A model generated the notes under the pieces. It searched no databases and was not told the DNA's origin. It saw nothing but the letters and a program-made list of their open reading frames with translations. Shown here one piece after another: positions 47,301 through 55,783 of a stretch of 64,000 nucleotides of DNA. A program made the translations under genes and the position numbers. Source of the DNA: Opisthorchis felineus (taxonomy: Eukaryota > Platyhelminthes > Trematoda > Opisthorchiida > Opisthorchiidae). The stretch lies in the NCBI GenBank assembly GCA_004794785.1, contig SJOL01008805.1:82459-146458 (forward strand), given 5' to 3'. Each line of letters opens with the position of its first letter. Positions within the stretch are counted from its first letter, which is position 1.

Positions 47301-48450
47301 CATCTCGAATTGCTTGCTGACTTGCCATACGATTGACCACATCACGCCTAGGCTCCGGTAAGGGAGAACCTAAGGACCGCGTGTTTAGTGGTTGCCACCA
47401 GGCCAACCCACACGTTGTGCATTTTGCACTGTTGTTTTTAGTTTCAGGTTGCTCTCGAATGTGACGATTCACCACAGATTTATTGGGTCTGTGTTTAGAC
47501 CCAAGTCTAAAACTATCTTCTGCGACCGGTGAAGATAGCCGGGGAACAAACTCATTTAGGACTGGTCGGTATGGTGATGACCGGTACTCCTCAATCTTAT
47601 GGTATTCAGAGCGAAATGTAGTTTGCGAAAAAGCTGTAGGTGGAGATGAATAGGATTCCGGTTTTGATTGTTGCAGACTAAGAAGATAGATACGCGATGG
47701 TGTATAGGTTGGAAGCGCAGCAGTGTTGAAAGGACGCAGTTTTCTTTCCAGGGGTTCCAGCCCCCGATTCCGTTCCATTGGGTTTCCACGCAAAGACTGA
47801 CCATAAAGAGAGCTGGAATAATATGGTTGTTGGTATGTTGTTTTTGACCGTCGAATGTCCTGTAAGTAGACATCTCGCCTCTGTTCGCTAGCAGGGAGGG
47901 TCCTGCGTTCCGGTGGGTTTTTTGCACCGTAATTAACAGTCGAGGTGCTTGTTTGATTAAGAGAATTACATAAAGTGTTTGGCGAGACTGCTCCTACACC
48001 AGGATTTCGAACACGAGTGAAGTACTTTTCCGTACATGCTGTTGTAACTACCGATGGATCTCCTGATAAGTTACTATGGAGGTCTTTCAGCGGATCAGAA
48101 GGAGCGATGGGTATGGATACATTTGTTGAAGAAGAGCATTCGTGACAAGTAGACTGAGGAGCACGCTCTTCTAGAGAGTTCTGCTTTGAAAGGGGTCGCA
48201 TGTTTGTATCGAAATAGGCAGAAGTGATGATGTGCTTCGTTCCGCCTTGATGCATAGGCGACACACCGTTTTCTTTTTCTTCAACTTCAACACATTCGGA
48301 TAGACATGTTGGTATTTCAGAAGCGTCTTTTCTTTCGTCTTGTCCATGAGTATTTGACTGCACAGAAGTTAAAACATCTTCGACTAGGCCATGTGCTACT
48401 TGCATAAGGTCTTCCTCAGTAGACACCGTATGGTCAGACTGCACCGTCAT
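16855..48450 (-). CDS. Split gene of at least ten coding exons; coiled-coil protein with an FN3-like domain, function unknown
   Basis: The gene was assembled from open frames bounded by GT-AG sites with compatible phases. Exons in transcript order: 48450-47032, 34705-34595 (probable), 33795-32677, 29243-28980, 28376-28276, 26974-26864, 24847-24673, 22069-21999 (probable), 21673-21474, about 19099-19023 (tentative), 17364-16855. Listed exons give roughly 1,360-1,390 codons. The product starts with about 900 residues rich in Ser, Pro, Arg, Gln and Thr with no fold visible. A Lys/Arg/Leu/Glu-rich coiled coil follows (exons at 26.9 and 24.8 kb), then an FN3-like domain, and finally a helical C-terminus. 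There is no signal peptide or membrane segment, so a cytoplasmic protein is likely, and the layout recalls centrosomal, ciliary or cytoskeletal scaffold proteins. That role is inference only; I do not recognise the family. Unresolved: the 24.8-kb exon ends after a whole codon but the 22.0-kb exon needs two preceding bases, so a 3n+2 exon is missing. The joint into the last exon is also uncertain. Confidence 0.7.
19023..19099 (-). CDS. Tentative exon with the second half of the FN3-like domain
   Basis: The acceptor is gttcgcactcag. It begins on a codon boundary, as the 21.5-kb exon requires, and reads [19 protein letters not shown]. The block [10 protein letters not shown] resembles the alternating hydrophobic F strand of FN3 domains. 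The 3' edge is unclear. The donor taken here (GCTAC|GTGATA) leaves a split codon that the last exon cannot accept. The alternative GTG|GTACGA ends on a codon boundary and would fit directly, giving a shorter exon. Confidence 0.35.
19684..19770. repeat. TATGTAATA-type microsatellite/minisatellite
   Basis: Imperfect repetition of gtaatatatatgtaat, atatgta and tatatgtaatatatgtaata units over about 85 bp. It lies within an intron of the minus-strand gene and carries no coding signal. Confidence 0.85.
21474..21673 (-). CDS. 200-nt exon carrying the first half of an FN3-like domain
   Basis: With the acceptor gcttatttatacccaaag, the exon opens with two bases that complete the codon left by the 22.0-kb exon. 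The donor is CATGAG|GTTAGC after a whole codon. A second possible acceptor, gcggcccag, would start at KSLSRPS instead. The translation has the FN3 hallmarks: a Leu-Pro entry, the core Trp of strand B in [11 protein letters not shown], and the hydrophobic Gly-Phe-Arg-Phe-Tyr of strand C in [14 protein letters not shown]3 modules are about 90-100 residues of beta sandwich used for protein binding. About 65 residues are here and the rest must come from a later exon. The surrounding 182-codon open frame (21339-21887) is mostly not coding. Confidence 0.55.
21999..22069 (-). CDS. Probable 71-nt exon of the same gene
   Basis: The acceptor is cttgtcctgtag and the donor is TACA|GTAAGT. In the one frame open across the interval it reads [20 protein letters not shown], helix-forming and in keeping with the upstream coiled coil. 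It must receive two bases from the preceding exon and gives one base to the next, which matches the 21673 acceptor. The preceding known exon (24.8 kb) ends on a codon boundary, so an exon between them is required if this one is real. Confidence 0.45.
22070..24672 (-). other. Intron interval that should contain one missing exon
   Basis: Phase bookkeeping requires a coding exon of length 3n+2 here. The best candidate has the strong acceptor actatcttacactttcag, with the frame [16 protein letters not shown] starting near 24019. It ends at CCTTT|GTGACT near 23931 (89 nt). Its hydrophobic Cys-rich content does not look like a continuation of the coiled coil, so I do not list it as an exon. Confidence 0.3.
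24673..24847 (-). CDS. 175-nt exon of the same gene, core of the coiled coil
   Basis: The acceptor is ttcttcag (with gaagaaaaac on the plus strand) and the donor is ACAGAG|GTATGT. One base completes the codon from the previous exon, and the exon ends on a codon boundary. It reads [19 protein letters not shown], then an uninterrupted amphipathic helix with [17 protein letters not shown] and [14 protein letters not shown]. Leu/Ala at a/d positions over about 40 residues supports a coiled coil, presumably for dimerisation or scaffold assembly. Confidence 0.8.
26864..26974 (-). CDS. 111-nt exon of the same gene, start of the coiled coil
   Basis: The acceptor tttactttatag and donor GGCAGA|GTAAGT are both strong. 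The exon opens with one base that completes the Arg codon from the 28.3-kb exon. It reads [17 protein letters not shown] and [19 protein letters not shown], and ends with two bases (GA) completed by G from the next exon. Leu/Ile spacing in the last 20 residues is heptad-like. It is too short for an ordinary ORF screen and was found by reading phase; entry and exit phases both match the neighbours. Confidence 0.72.
28276..28376 (-). CDS. 101-nt exon of the same gene
   Basis: The acceptor ctcctaattctcag and donor AAAG|GTAAGC are both strong. The frame [15 protein letters not shown]...[13 protein letters not shown] continues from the 29-kb exon without a phase change. It ends with two bases (AG) of a split codon, completed by the G that opens the next exon to give Arg. 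Highly basic start. Confidence 0.75.
28980..29243 (-). CDS. 88-codon exon of the same gene
   Basis: The acceptor aatttttttaagcag precedes GCT GAA CTA, and the donor is CGG|GTAGGT. The exon is 264 nt and both ends fall on codon boundaries. Content is polar and basic ([45 protein letters not shown]), consistent with continued disorder. The open frame runs on past the donor for 35 codons, so a reader that ignores splicing would extend it wrongly to 28875. Confidence 0.72.
29244..32676 (-). other. Intron of the minus-strand gene
   Basis: About 3.4 kb with no mobile element, RNA gene or alternative exon that I can support. The short ORFs have no motif, splice context or phase fit. Confidence 0.4.
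32677..33795 (-). CDS. Large internal exon (373 codons) of the same gene
   Basis: The open frame ends at GGATATGAG|GTAAAG after a complete codon, matching the next exon, which also starts on a codon boundary. Upstream, the frame is closed by a TAG whose last two bases form the acceptor gagttag. Using it gives an exon that starts ACTAAACG, seven codons before the first ATG (33774). That acceptor has a poor pyrimidine tract, so the 5' edge is less certain than the 3' edge. The protein is Ser/Pro/Thr/Gln-rich and probably disordered for about 270 residues. A basic helical patch near its end ([18 protein letters not shown]) then leads into an acidic stretch. Confidence 0.7.
34595..34705 (-). CDS. 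Probable 37-codon exon of the same gene
   Basis: The acceptor tgtccgttttacag precedes the frame [16 protein letters not shown], which ends in QDVAKRE before GAG|GTGATG. The exon is 111 nt and begins and ends on codon boundaries. It therefore fits without disturbance between the first exon (ends after a full codon) and the 33.8-kb exon (can start on a full codon). The frame is open beyond both ends, and the donor is only moderate, so this is weaker than the others. The alternative is a chance open stretch in the 12-kb intron. Confidence 0.45.
38145..38830 (+). mobile_element. Decayed RTE-like RT fragment
   Basis: The motif A region reads [14 protein letters not shown] (38157 on), corresponding to F.DLTKAFDxVNRxAL with the first catalytic Asp replaced. 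After a frame change, the frame from 38519 reads [17 protein letters not shown], then LFLAKTP and [20 protein letters not shown]. The RT signature YADD has become YADA (38648-38659). Downstream, FGLSVKH and, in a shifted frame, [11 protein letters not shown] match the FGLxINxxKTxVxxQPAPG block. The order and spacing fit RTE-like elements. The copy is dead and lies antisense to the host gene inside its large intron. Confidence 0.65.
39187..39211. repeat. C-run followed by (AC)n microsatellite
   Basis: Ten C residues, then an ACACAC run of about 16 bases, within the large intron. Confidence 0.9.
40065..40170 (+). mobile_element. Second copy of the retroelement C-terminal tail
   Basis: gatgaaacgtttgcaatcca followed by actgccaagctcggcgaaca matches 15636-15675. 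In the shared frame both loci read GDE.(L/F)[13 protein letters not shown]. The match extends upstream over DDGTS. This copy has no preceding ORF I can follow and no stop at the position used by the other copy. Confidence 0.6.
43934..44032 (-). repeat. 99-bp palindromic repeat, copy d
   Basis: Runs from catgaggttgctgaaaactc to cccttaacctcatg on the plus strand, in opposite orientation to copies b and e. Length is exactly 99 bp. The four bases ttct occur immediately on both sides, which could be a target-site duplication or coincidence. Confidence 0.75.
44186..44284 (+). repeat. 99-bp palindromic repeat, copy e
   Basis: Runs from cacaaggttgaggaaaactc to ttctcggcaaccttatg, 99 bp, with imperfect terminal inverted repeats. 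It is inverted with respect to copy d, 153 bp away. Similarity between d and e continues for a few tens of bases outside the 99-bp core, so the real element may be longer. Confidence 0.75.
47032..48450 (-). CDS. First coding exon recognised (473 codons) of the minus-strand coiled-coil/FN3 gene
   Basis: The ATG at 48450 sits in tgcaATGACG, with a purine at -3. The open frame of 473 codons ends at CAA|GTAAGT, a consensus donor after a complete codon, and would stop three codons later without splicing. The protein is strongly hydrophilic. It has acidic and Ser-rich stretches in the first 150 residues and Arg/Tyr/Ser/Pro-rich sequence through about residue 330. A CxxC pair followed by two tryptophans (CTTCGLAWW, about residues 345-353) comes next, and then a charged Ala/Arg/Glu helix ([16 protein letters not shown] and [16 protein letters not shown], about 380-425). 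A consensus-like acceptor (tgtactacag) lies just upstream at about 48490, so a 5' non-coding exon may exist beyond the ATG. The length and absence of stops in AT-rich DNA make chance very unlikely. Confidence 0.75.
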
Positions 48451-51400
48451 TGCAATTTTTCCCGGTTTGAGGTTTTCATTTGGAGTTTCTGTAGTACAGC
48501 TAAAAAGTGTGTTGAAAAATATTTCAAGCTATATCCATTTATTGCTGAGGCAACTAAATTTCCAAACGAAAAATGAACATACACACAAAGGCAGTCGGGA
48601 GCTTGGCAAGTTGAAAAAGGGCGCTACCTTCTTCAGAGCCAGGCTGAATTTGGGCTTGGTGAAATACTAAGATACACTAAGAAACTTCTTTGTATTAATA
48701 AGGGGGCATCAGCAGTCATCTTAACCTATTCCTACTTTACTCAGATTTAGCACAATCTCCTCTGAATAAGTACCGTTGCAACCGATTTTTCAGAGCAAAA
48801 GGGGCTAGTTGACCCTAAAAAGTGGTGTATGGAAATATGCGTGAATATGTGAATAATCCGTTAAAACCACTCGTTTCCCGGTGCCAGTGAATTCTTTTTG
48901 CTAAAGTTATGCCACAAACCAACGTAAACTTTTGGAGAGGGCTCGCGCCTGACGGAGAAATCAGTCGTGAACCCTTAGTGAACTATATTGGCCCCGAAAA
49001 CCTGTATTTGCGCGCTGACTTAGGATCTCTACGTTTACACTCTTTTCGGACAGATACTCAGATTTCACAAACCTCACCCGGTATTTTGAAAAGAAACAAA
49101 AAGTAAAAATTATTGGGGCCTCACTTTTGCGGATGTCTCCATTTGAACTGCCAAATCTGTGATTAACAAACGACCGGAGGAGCACTGAGAGTGTCCAGGT
49201 GTTTTTCGATAAACCATCAGTTGTCACTCAGGCCGCTTGTATAGAGCCTGACAATTCAGAAGTTTCTGCAGTTGACTGCAGCATAAATAGTTCGTCCAGC
49301 ATATACATAAAACGAAAGAAATATCAATGCCTAGTTTTCCACTGATATATACGCTGATCATTCCTAAGTCCTGTAACGTTGCTCGTGTTAACACATTCTA
49401 TTTGTGGAAACAAACTCACCGAAGTGGTTTTATTAGTTCTGTAAAATAACAAATCCTGAGCGCATAATCTGTGAAGCCTGTGGCGCCTATTGGGGTAGTG
49501 CAAGGGCTATGACTGATTGCTGTCTCTGTGAAACAGATAGACACCCTGTCACAAATAATCGACTACATTAGGGAAACCCTCTAAAGGTGATAAAGACACG
49601 CCATTTTTAGTGCTTCCCGGAATTTGTAGCTCAGGACATTCCATTCACATATGTTTATCTACTTTAATTTTCAAAGTTGGCACTTTTGTTTGGCACATTC
49701 TTGAAACACACAAAACCGAAAACCTGCACGATCCTGCTATCAGTGATATTATTTGACATGTGGATTCGAAACTCATATTAAGCCAACACACACTCTTGTT
49801 CAGAAAGTGGATTTTTCAAAACTCTGAAATCTATTGAAAAGCCATTGAATTTGGTTGTTCATTTCTTACCACAAACACAACCGGATGTTTCATTTGTAGG
49901 TAACCAGCTGCTGTTTTGCTGAGCATGACCACATAAGTAAATGCAGTTGAGTTATTAATGAAATTAGCAAGAACATGAACGAGAGTAACGGGAACAATAA
50001 TACAAATAACGGTTAAAATATCGGTTGGTGTAAATTAGAAGAAGGTGGCAAGTAACAGCACTATCAGAAGTGTATAAAACACCGAGCTTCGTGAGTATTT
50101 CGACCCAACTGCTTCTGATATCAGTAGTAGTCATTTGATTTCCAATGCTTCGCACAAACCGATTGATTTGCTGTCTACGTTACGGGGAAGAGACTTGGTT
50201 TGATACGTTCACTGCTGTTGTTACTCAACACTTCTGACGGTTGTTTCCATTTTCCAACCTGGTGTAGGCGTTGGTTTCCCGATTTTTCACCTTACTGTGA
50301 ATTAGAGATCATCTTAGTCTGCTAAGAATTTCTGGCAAAAATGACGGCAACCCTTATTCTGGTCATACTAAGGAAAGGTTTACAAGCCGCAGGGATGGGT
50401 TTTATTCAGTTCAAACATATTTAATTAGCTTTCTTTCTACTTTGCTTTGGGGATGGGCAGAATACTCGATGACAGTATGTTGCTTCAGAGTTGTTCGTAT
50501 GGCGTGTGAATACAAATAGAGCCATTGGACGGCATCCTGTGGCACTCTTAGACTATGGAGTGAACCCCTAAGAGTTTGTTAGCGGTGTGCTTAAAACGGT
50601 TCATACGATGTCCAAAAGACATGTTTGCATTTTTGCTATATATATCTTTATGGAATCAAAACTCGGACGGTCTTATACATAAATCTCCCTATTTCCTATT
50701 GACATCACCTACTTGTGCCATCTCCAGTATTAGAAAGCAATTCCAAAACAGCGCTTTGTATAAATAGGTATGCAGCGTTCTATCAGGAGTTTGCGCGGGT
50801 TACTAAATCTGTCAAAATATGATCTCTTAGAGAAATTTAAAGTAATCCGGTTGGTTTCATTATGGACCTTTTTACTTCATAGTTCTGTGCCTCCTGTGAT
50901 TTCGTTTTTGTGTCGAAGTTGATGGCTTAGTCCCTCTGCGTCTCCTCTTACGGCAGCCAAAAACCGGCGATTCAACAGTCACTTTGTCGTACGGGTCTGC
51001 TAAACAGTTGTGGAATATTCTTTGGTACTTTCTCTCATAGTTGAAATACAAAGATAATCTGTCAGTCTGACCTCAAATTTCTACCCTTGTTCCCTTGTAC
51101 AAATGGCATGAGCCACTGGAAAGAGATCTGAGATCAAACTGTGCTGTTGTATTACTCATTCTAAGAAAAAAAGCACTTTTAAACTGACAACACTGTTATC
51201 GGGATGCAAGTGGCTAGTCTGATTGACTACTTACGGTAGGAACAATTTCGCATGGGACCACTATGCTAGTTCTTAATTTGTAAAACGTTTCATTTGATGT
51301 GCTTTGATTTTGCCGTCTGTCTAATTGCTAGAACATGTGGGATAACTGATTGTTTGGCATACAGAGCATCCACTTGATTTACTTTTTTTAGATTTCATAA

Positions 51401-54400
51401 ACATTCTCAAGAAAAGCTCCATATTATTGCTAACCCATCATCTGCATCCGTCTCAAGGACATTAAGCTATTGTGTCATTAGTTTAAGAGACTTGCTTCTA
51501 TGCCGTTGGAAACGATGGTAGACGGTATCAGCACCAATAGTTTGGTAAGCACTCGTAGCTCAAAACCAACGAATCTCCAGTTCCCAAATAGGGCCAGTAA
51601 GCGCAATACACCGTTTTTGATGCTCGTTTAAAGTGTAACAGTTATAAGGTCCTTTAGTAATTATTTCTCAGGAGTTGGCGTACTGGTATTTTAGTAATCT
51701 TTTGTCGTGGTGGACCAGTCGGTTGCTGGGGCAGCACAAAACAGCTCTAAAAGTCGTCATCATCGTCAGTGACAGCAAAACTTCATTAATGCACACTGAT
51801 GACCACCTGCCATAATATATAGACACTACAAACACGTGGCTCATTACTTCGGCCAGTAGGAGTTCTTATCGAAGTATAAAGTCGGACAGCAGATAATCAA
51901 ATGTTTACAGATATCCACTTAAACAACAAAGCCACGGATCGTAAACCTAAGGCTAAACCAAACCTATTCAGAAGCTCCCAAATCCCTCGAATTCAGTATT
52001 ATGGAGCATCTAGCTAGAGAGGACACCTTAAGCTTAACAACTGTACTTGGATCATGCATTCGAGTTTCGGAGGTGCAGCACGTCAAAGCTGTCTAAATAT
52101 TTCACAAGTAATAATAAACGTACAAATTCTCCATGACTATCCTATCTTACGTTAGTGCGACGATATTCAAGGTGGGAGAAGTTGTGTGGGATAATGTTGG
52201 CATACTTTATAACGCGCTAACAGATAAGCACGAAACTGCTTATTATATCACATCTAATCTTCCAAATTTCAACTCTCCTCTGCCTGTATTGAAATTGTAT
52301 TACTCCAACATTTATCGTAAAAAGCACTCTAGCCTTTCCTCTACTATATTCATTAAGTAAATGCAAGGTCCTCCAGGCTTTGTGCTTCGGTACCTAGTAG
52401 GTTGGAGCGGTTGCGATGTTGGGCTTTGTAGAGTAGTTTCACAATCCAAAGCTTTCCGATTCAGGTTCAAGTTTGGTGAAGCAGATTGAGAGGTACCTGC
52501 CATTCTAACTTCGTCGGTGCCCGAGTAACTTTTACTATGCTTAGGAGAATCCGTACAAAACATGTTTTTGTCGAAGCAAAGCACTGCGGTTTTGTCATCA
52601 GAAATTTGAAGTTAAACTATTTTTCCGCATTCACAACTGTCACTTTGTGTGAGTTACACGCACGCTTGTTTTCCTAGGAAGTCTGTAAACATTTGGCGTG
52701 CCATTAACTCTTATAATATCCAGTTTTAGACCATAACTTTGGACCTTGAAGTTAAAATAAAGGCTTAAGATAGGGATACATATTTAGTCACAGTACCCGC
52801 ATGTCTCAGTGGGACCAACGACGTGCTGGGCCAGATGGCCAAAAGGTAACACATCTTTTAATGCAGTAAACGAAATGCTGTCCAAAGATTATGTGAGCTA
52901 TAAACCGTTAAATGAGTTTCGACAGGTTTGTTCATCTACGGTTAAAAAAAGATCACTGTTACGGCTGCTGCATAATAAGGCTAACGGTCGTGATTAACAG
53001 ATAGCACACCGTTTAGGGACACTGGTCGTGCAAGCTCAGTTGCAGTGCCGACAGTTTGCACACATAAAACTAGTAGGTCTTTTTCACTGTGGGGTGAGTG
53101 CATCAGTAGTCCGAGGCCTAATGCCAAATGATCCTCTTTTATACCCACTATCAATAAAGTGCGGTCGATCGCCTAACACATGGATGGTGAGCTGCACTGT
53201 TTTTTTTATATTGAGGTAGTAACACACTGTTTGGCTTCTTATACAGAGTGCTGATACTCTGATACAATATGCTGCAGTGCTCAGCAGCATTAATCGAACG
53301 CCATATTTTTCGATGCTTAACAGGAAGAAGTTTTGGTAAATTTTATACCCAAGGTTGTTGACCTGCACAGTAAATAGGAAAAAGCCTATGACCGATGGCT
53401 AGAATACTCCGCTCGGTGCATTTCTACAGGTAAGCAGTTTCATTGACCCTAAAACCCAGTTCCTTTAGGTCAAAAGGTGGTGCATCTAAGATAGCAGGTT
53501 AGTCATCGCCCTTGAACTCATTGGACACTCGGTTAAACGCTTTGGGAAAGTTCATAAAGACAACATCCACGGAGCAAATATTCAAGCTCTGTATGCGACG
53601 AATAAGTTGATGATAAACACCCATGTACACAACAGTGTTACCAGTGTTTAGCGGCAGTGATTGTCAAACATTTTCCTCTAACCTTCATTTCGCCTTCTCT
53701 TCAAGAACTTTTAAAAAACCTTATAGCAAATAAACAGATCGATAGTTTACCGGTCACTGCCTTTTGTGGAAGAGTCTAATCATGCTCATTCTTCATTTTG
53801 AAGGTTATTTGTTGGTGTTCATTGATAACTTCAATATGATAGTCGATGGCCAAAATATGAATAAAACAATTTTCGGCATCTTCGTGTTTGCTGACACGTG
53901 TTTGACGCATATTTGCTTCCACGGTAACCAGGAAGCGTAGATAGGTCGCCTCCAAGCAAACTCAGAGTGATGTGGAACGAGAGGTTCAAGAGGTAAACCA
54001 GACTGTCAGTTCCATCCACTTATCATTTGATCTAAATTTGCATTTTTCAGTGACAAATACTTTTTTTCAATTGTGCTGTACTTTGTATATATGTCGCTCA
54101 ACCGGTGCCCCTGGAAATGCATGACAGTCGCCTTTACTGACGTAAAAACCGTTTAGGTTCTTTGCTCATCCTTTGGCCTCTCAGATGGTTGTCACTACTC
54201 CTTTGTTAACACGTATCCACCGCATAGATACAGAAGATGTCGAATAATGTAAACATGTGTATCTTCTCCCAAAAGTCAGTCTTTCTGCACAGAAGCCCGT
54301 CACTTTGCGTCAGTCGCCCTTCAAGGTGTTGGAAATCAGCCCTCTAACCAGGTGTCACAGTTGGACTTCGACTACTACGTAGCCACTGGTGTTGACCAAG

Positions 54401-55219
54401 AAGAGAACGATGAGTGATTTAAACATGTCGGAAGACGCAGGAAAAGTATGAAACAATCTGGACCACCTCTAGATTATGCGGATACCTAGACCATTTATTT
54501 GAGTCTATATTGCGCTGCGGGGCCGCGAAATGAGGGCAAGTTTGTCTAGCTCTCCGGTTTTTTTTTACTGCGTTTTTGCCAAAATGACGTGCGCTTTGTG
54601 AGGTCATCAGACCTCACAAACAGATAGCAGTGGGGTGACAGTTACAGCATCTAATGATTCTAATGCTCTCCGAAGGATGACGGGTAACTTTAAGCAGTGC
54701 TAGCGGCCTTGGTGCATTTAGCCAAGTCTTAACTAAAGACTCCTGGGTCGTTTTCCAATGACAAAAGTTAGCGAAGGTGGTTTGCCAAGTGGACAACTTC
54801 GAGCGGTTCGGTACTCGTGGAAAAGGGTGTGCTATGCTCAACATTAAAAGGCAATAAAACGATGGATAGTCCAATTCAAGTTTTCTGAAATTGCAGGAGT
54901 ACACCCAGACACACCTCTAGATGCTGATATCCTCAGTAAATGAATCGCTTAGTAATGGCATGGTGGCAGGTAAGTGAATTATAAAGGACAGAGAAATTAC
55001 TGGCTGCACTATTAAGTCTTATGGAATGCTACAGTAGTCGGCCTTGGGGTTGGACACCACTCTACTTCCTGGAGTAGTCGCTGGCCTCCGGGTATTAGGC
55101 GGTTGTTTGTTCATCACGCTAGTGAATCCGAAACCTCGCGCGCGACCAGTTCTGCCAGCGGAAATTGGGTGTTACAGCCAATTAAAGGTCTTGTAGAAGT
55201 TATGGTAAATTATATCTGT
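48451..55219. other. No supported gene; 5' flank of the minus-strand gene and unassigned DNA
   Basis: The first part presumably holds the promoter and any 5' non-coding exon of the gene starting at 48450; I could not identify a TATA box or trans-splice site with confidence. The rest contains scattered 60-96-codon ORFs on both strands without recognisable motifs, and no RNA gene. A 96-codon frame at 54614-54904 (minus) may be retroelement debris, but I could not place it. Confidence 0.4.
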
Positions 55220-55783
55220 TCAAATCCTGCTACCCAGGTCTTTAGTCCAGCTGCATTTGATAAACCAGGTTTGTGATGCAAAATCATCTCTATCTAAACC
55301 AGTGCTACTCGAAAAGCAGTATTTTGTGTCAACGCAGATGTGTTTGCAAATGCTGTGCCACAAGTAATTCCATAAATCCTTTGAAGCACTAGTAAGATTT
55401 GTCCAGTTGTAGGTTGAGTCAGACCGCCTGCCTTCCTTATAGACTAACATGCTAGGCGTTTGCTTTCAGTATGTGGGAACAGCGAATGTTACAAGGGGAC
55501 CTTGAAAGCGCCGAGCCAGAAGAATGGCTGTGTCCTTAGTCAAGAAGAATGGTACTCTTAAGCGTATGTTGTCAATACTGGCAGCGGTTTGGTTTGGAAC
55601 CTGAAGTTTGCGTTCCATCACCAATGTGCCAATCACTATTTGGCCCGAATTGGAAACCGCCGAGTGGTTGTGGGAGGCTGGTGCAAACACAAATGTGTGG
55701 CGGCTCAGGAAGCACTCTGCATCCTCCTTTAAAGTGCTCGTTAGGCCATCCTCCATGTAATTAATTGGTATTTCATTTTTCAA
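55220..55783 (-). mobile_element. Jockey/CR1-like RT fragment, decayed
   Basis: A single minus-strand frame, interrupted by stops, shows the segment before and across the first RT blocks. It reads VMERKLQVPNQTAASIDNIR, then LARRFQGPL and FAVPTY*KQTPSMLVYKEGR, followed by SDSTYNWTNLTSASKDLW and SICKHI. This follows the jockey/CR1 order: V...L..L...KS.GPD.I.PR.L, then LA..L..LF..SL....VP.DWK.A...P.YK.G.R.D..NYRP.SLTS...K..E..I...I. The in-frame TGA at 55466-55468 stands exactly where the conserved Trp of DWK is expected. No catalytic motif remains downstream, so the copy is 3'-truncated or eroded there. Confidence 0.6.
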
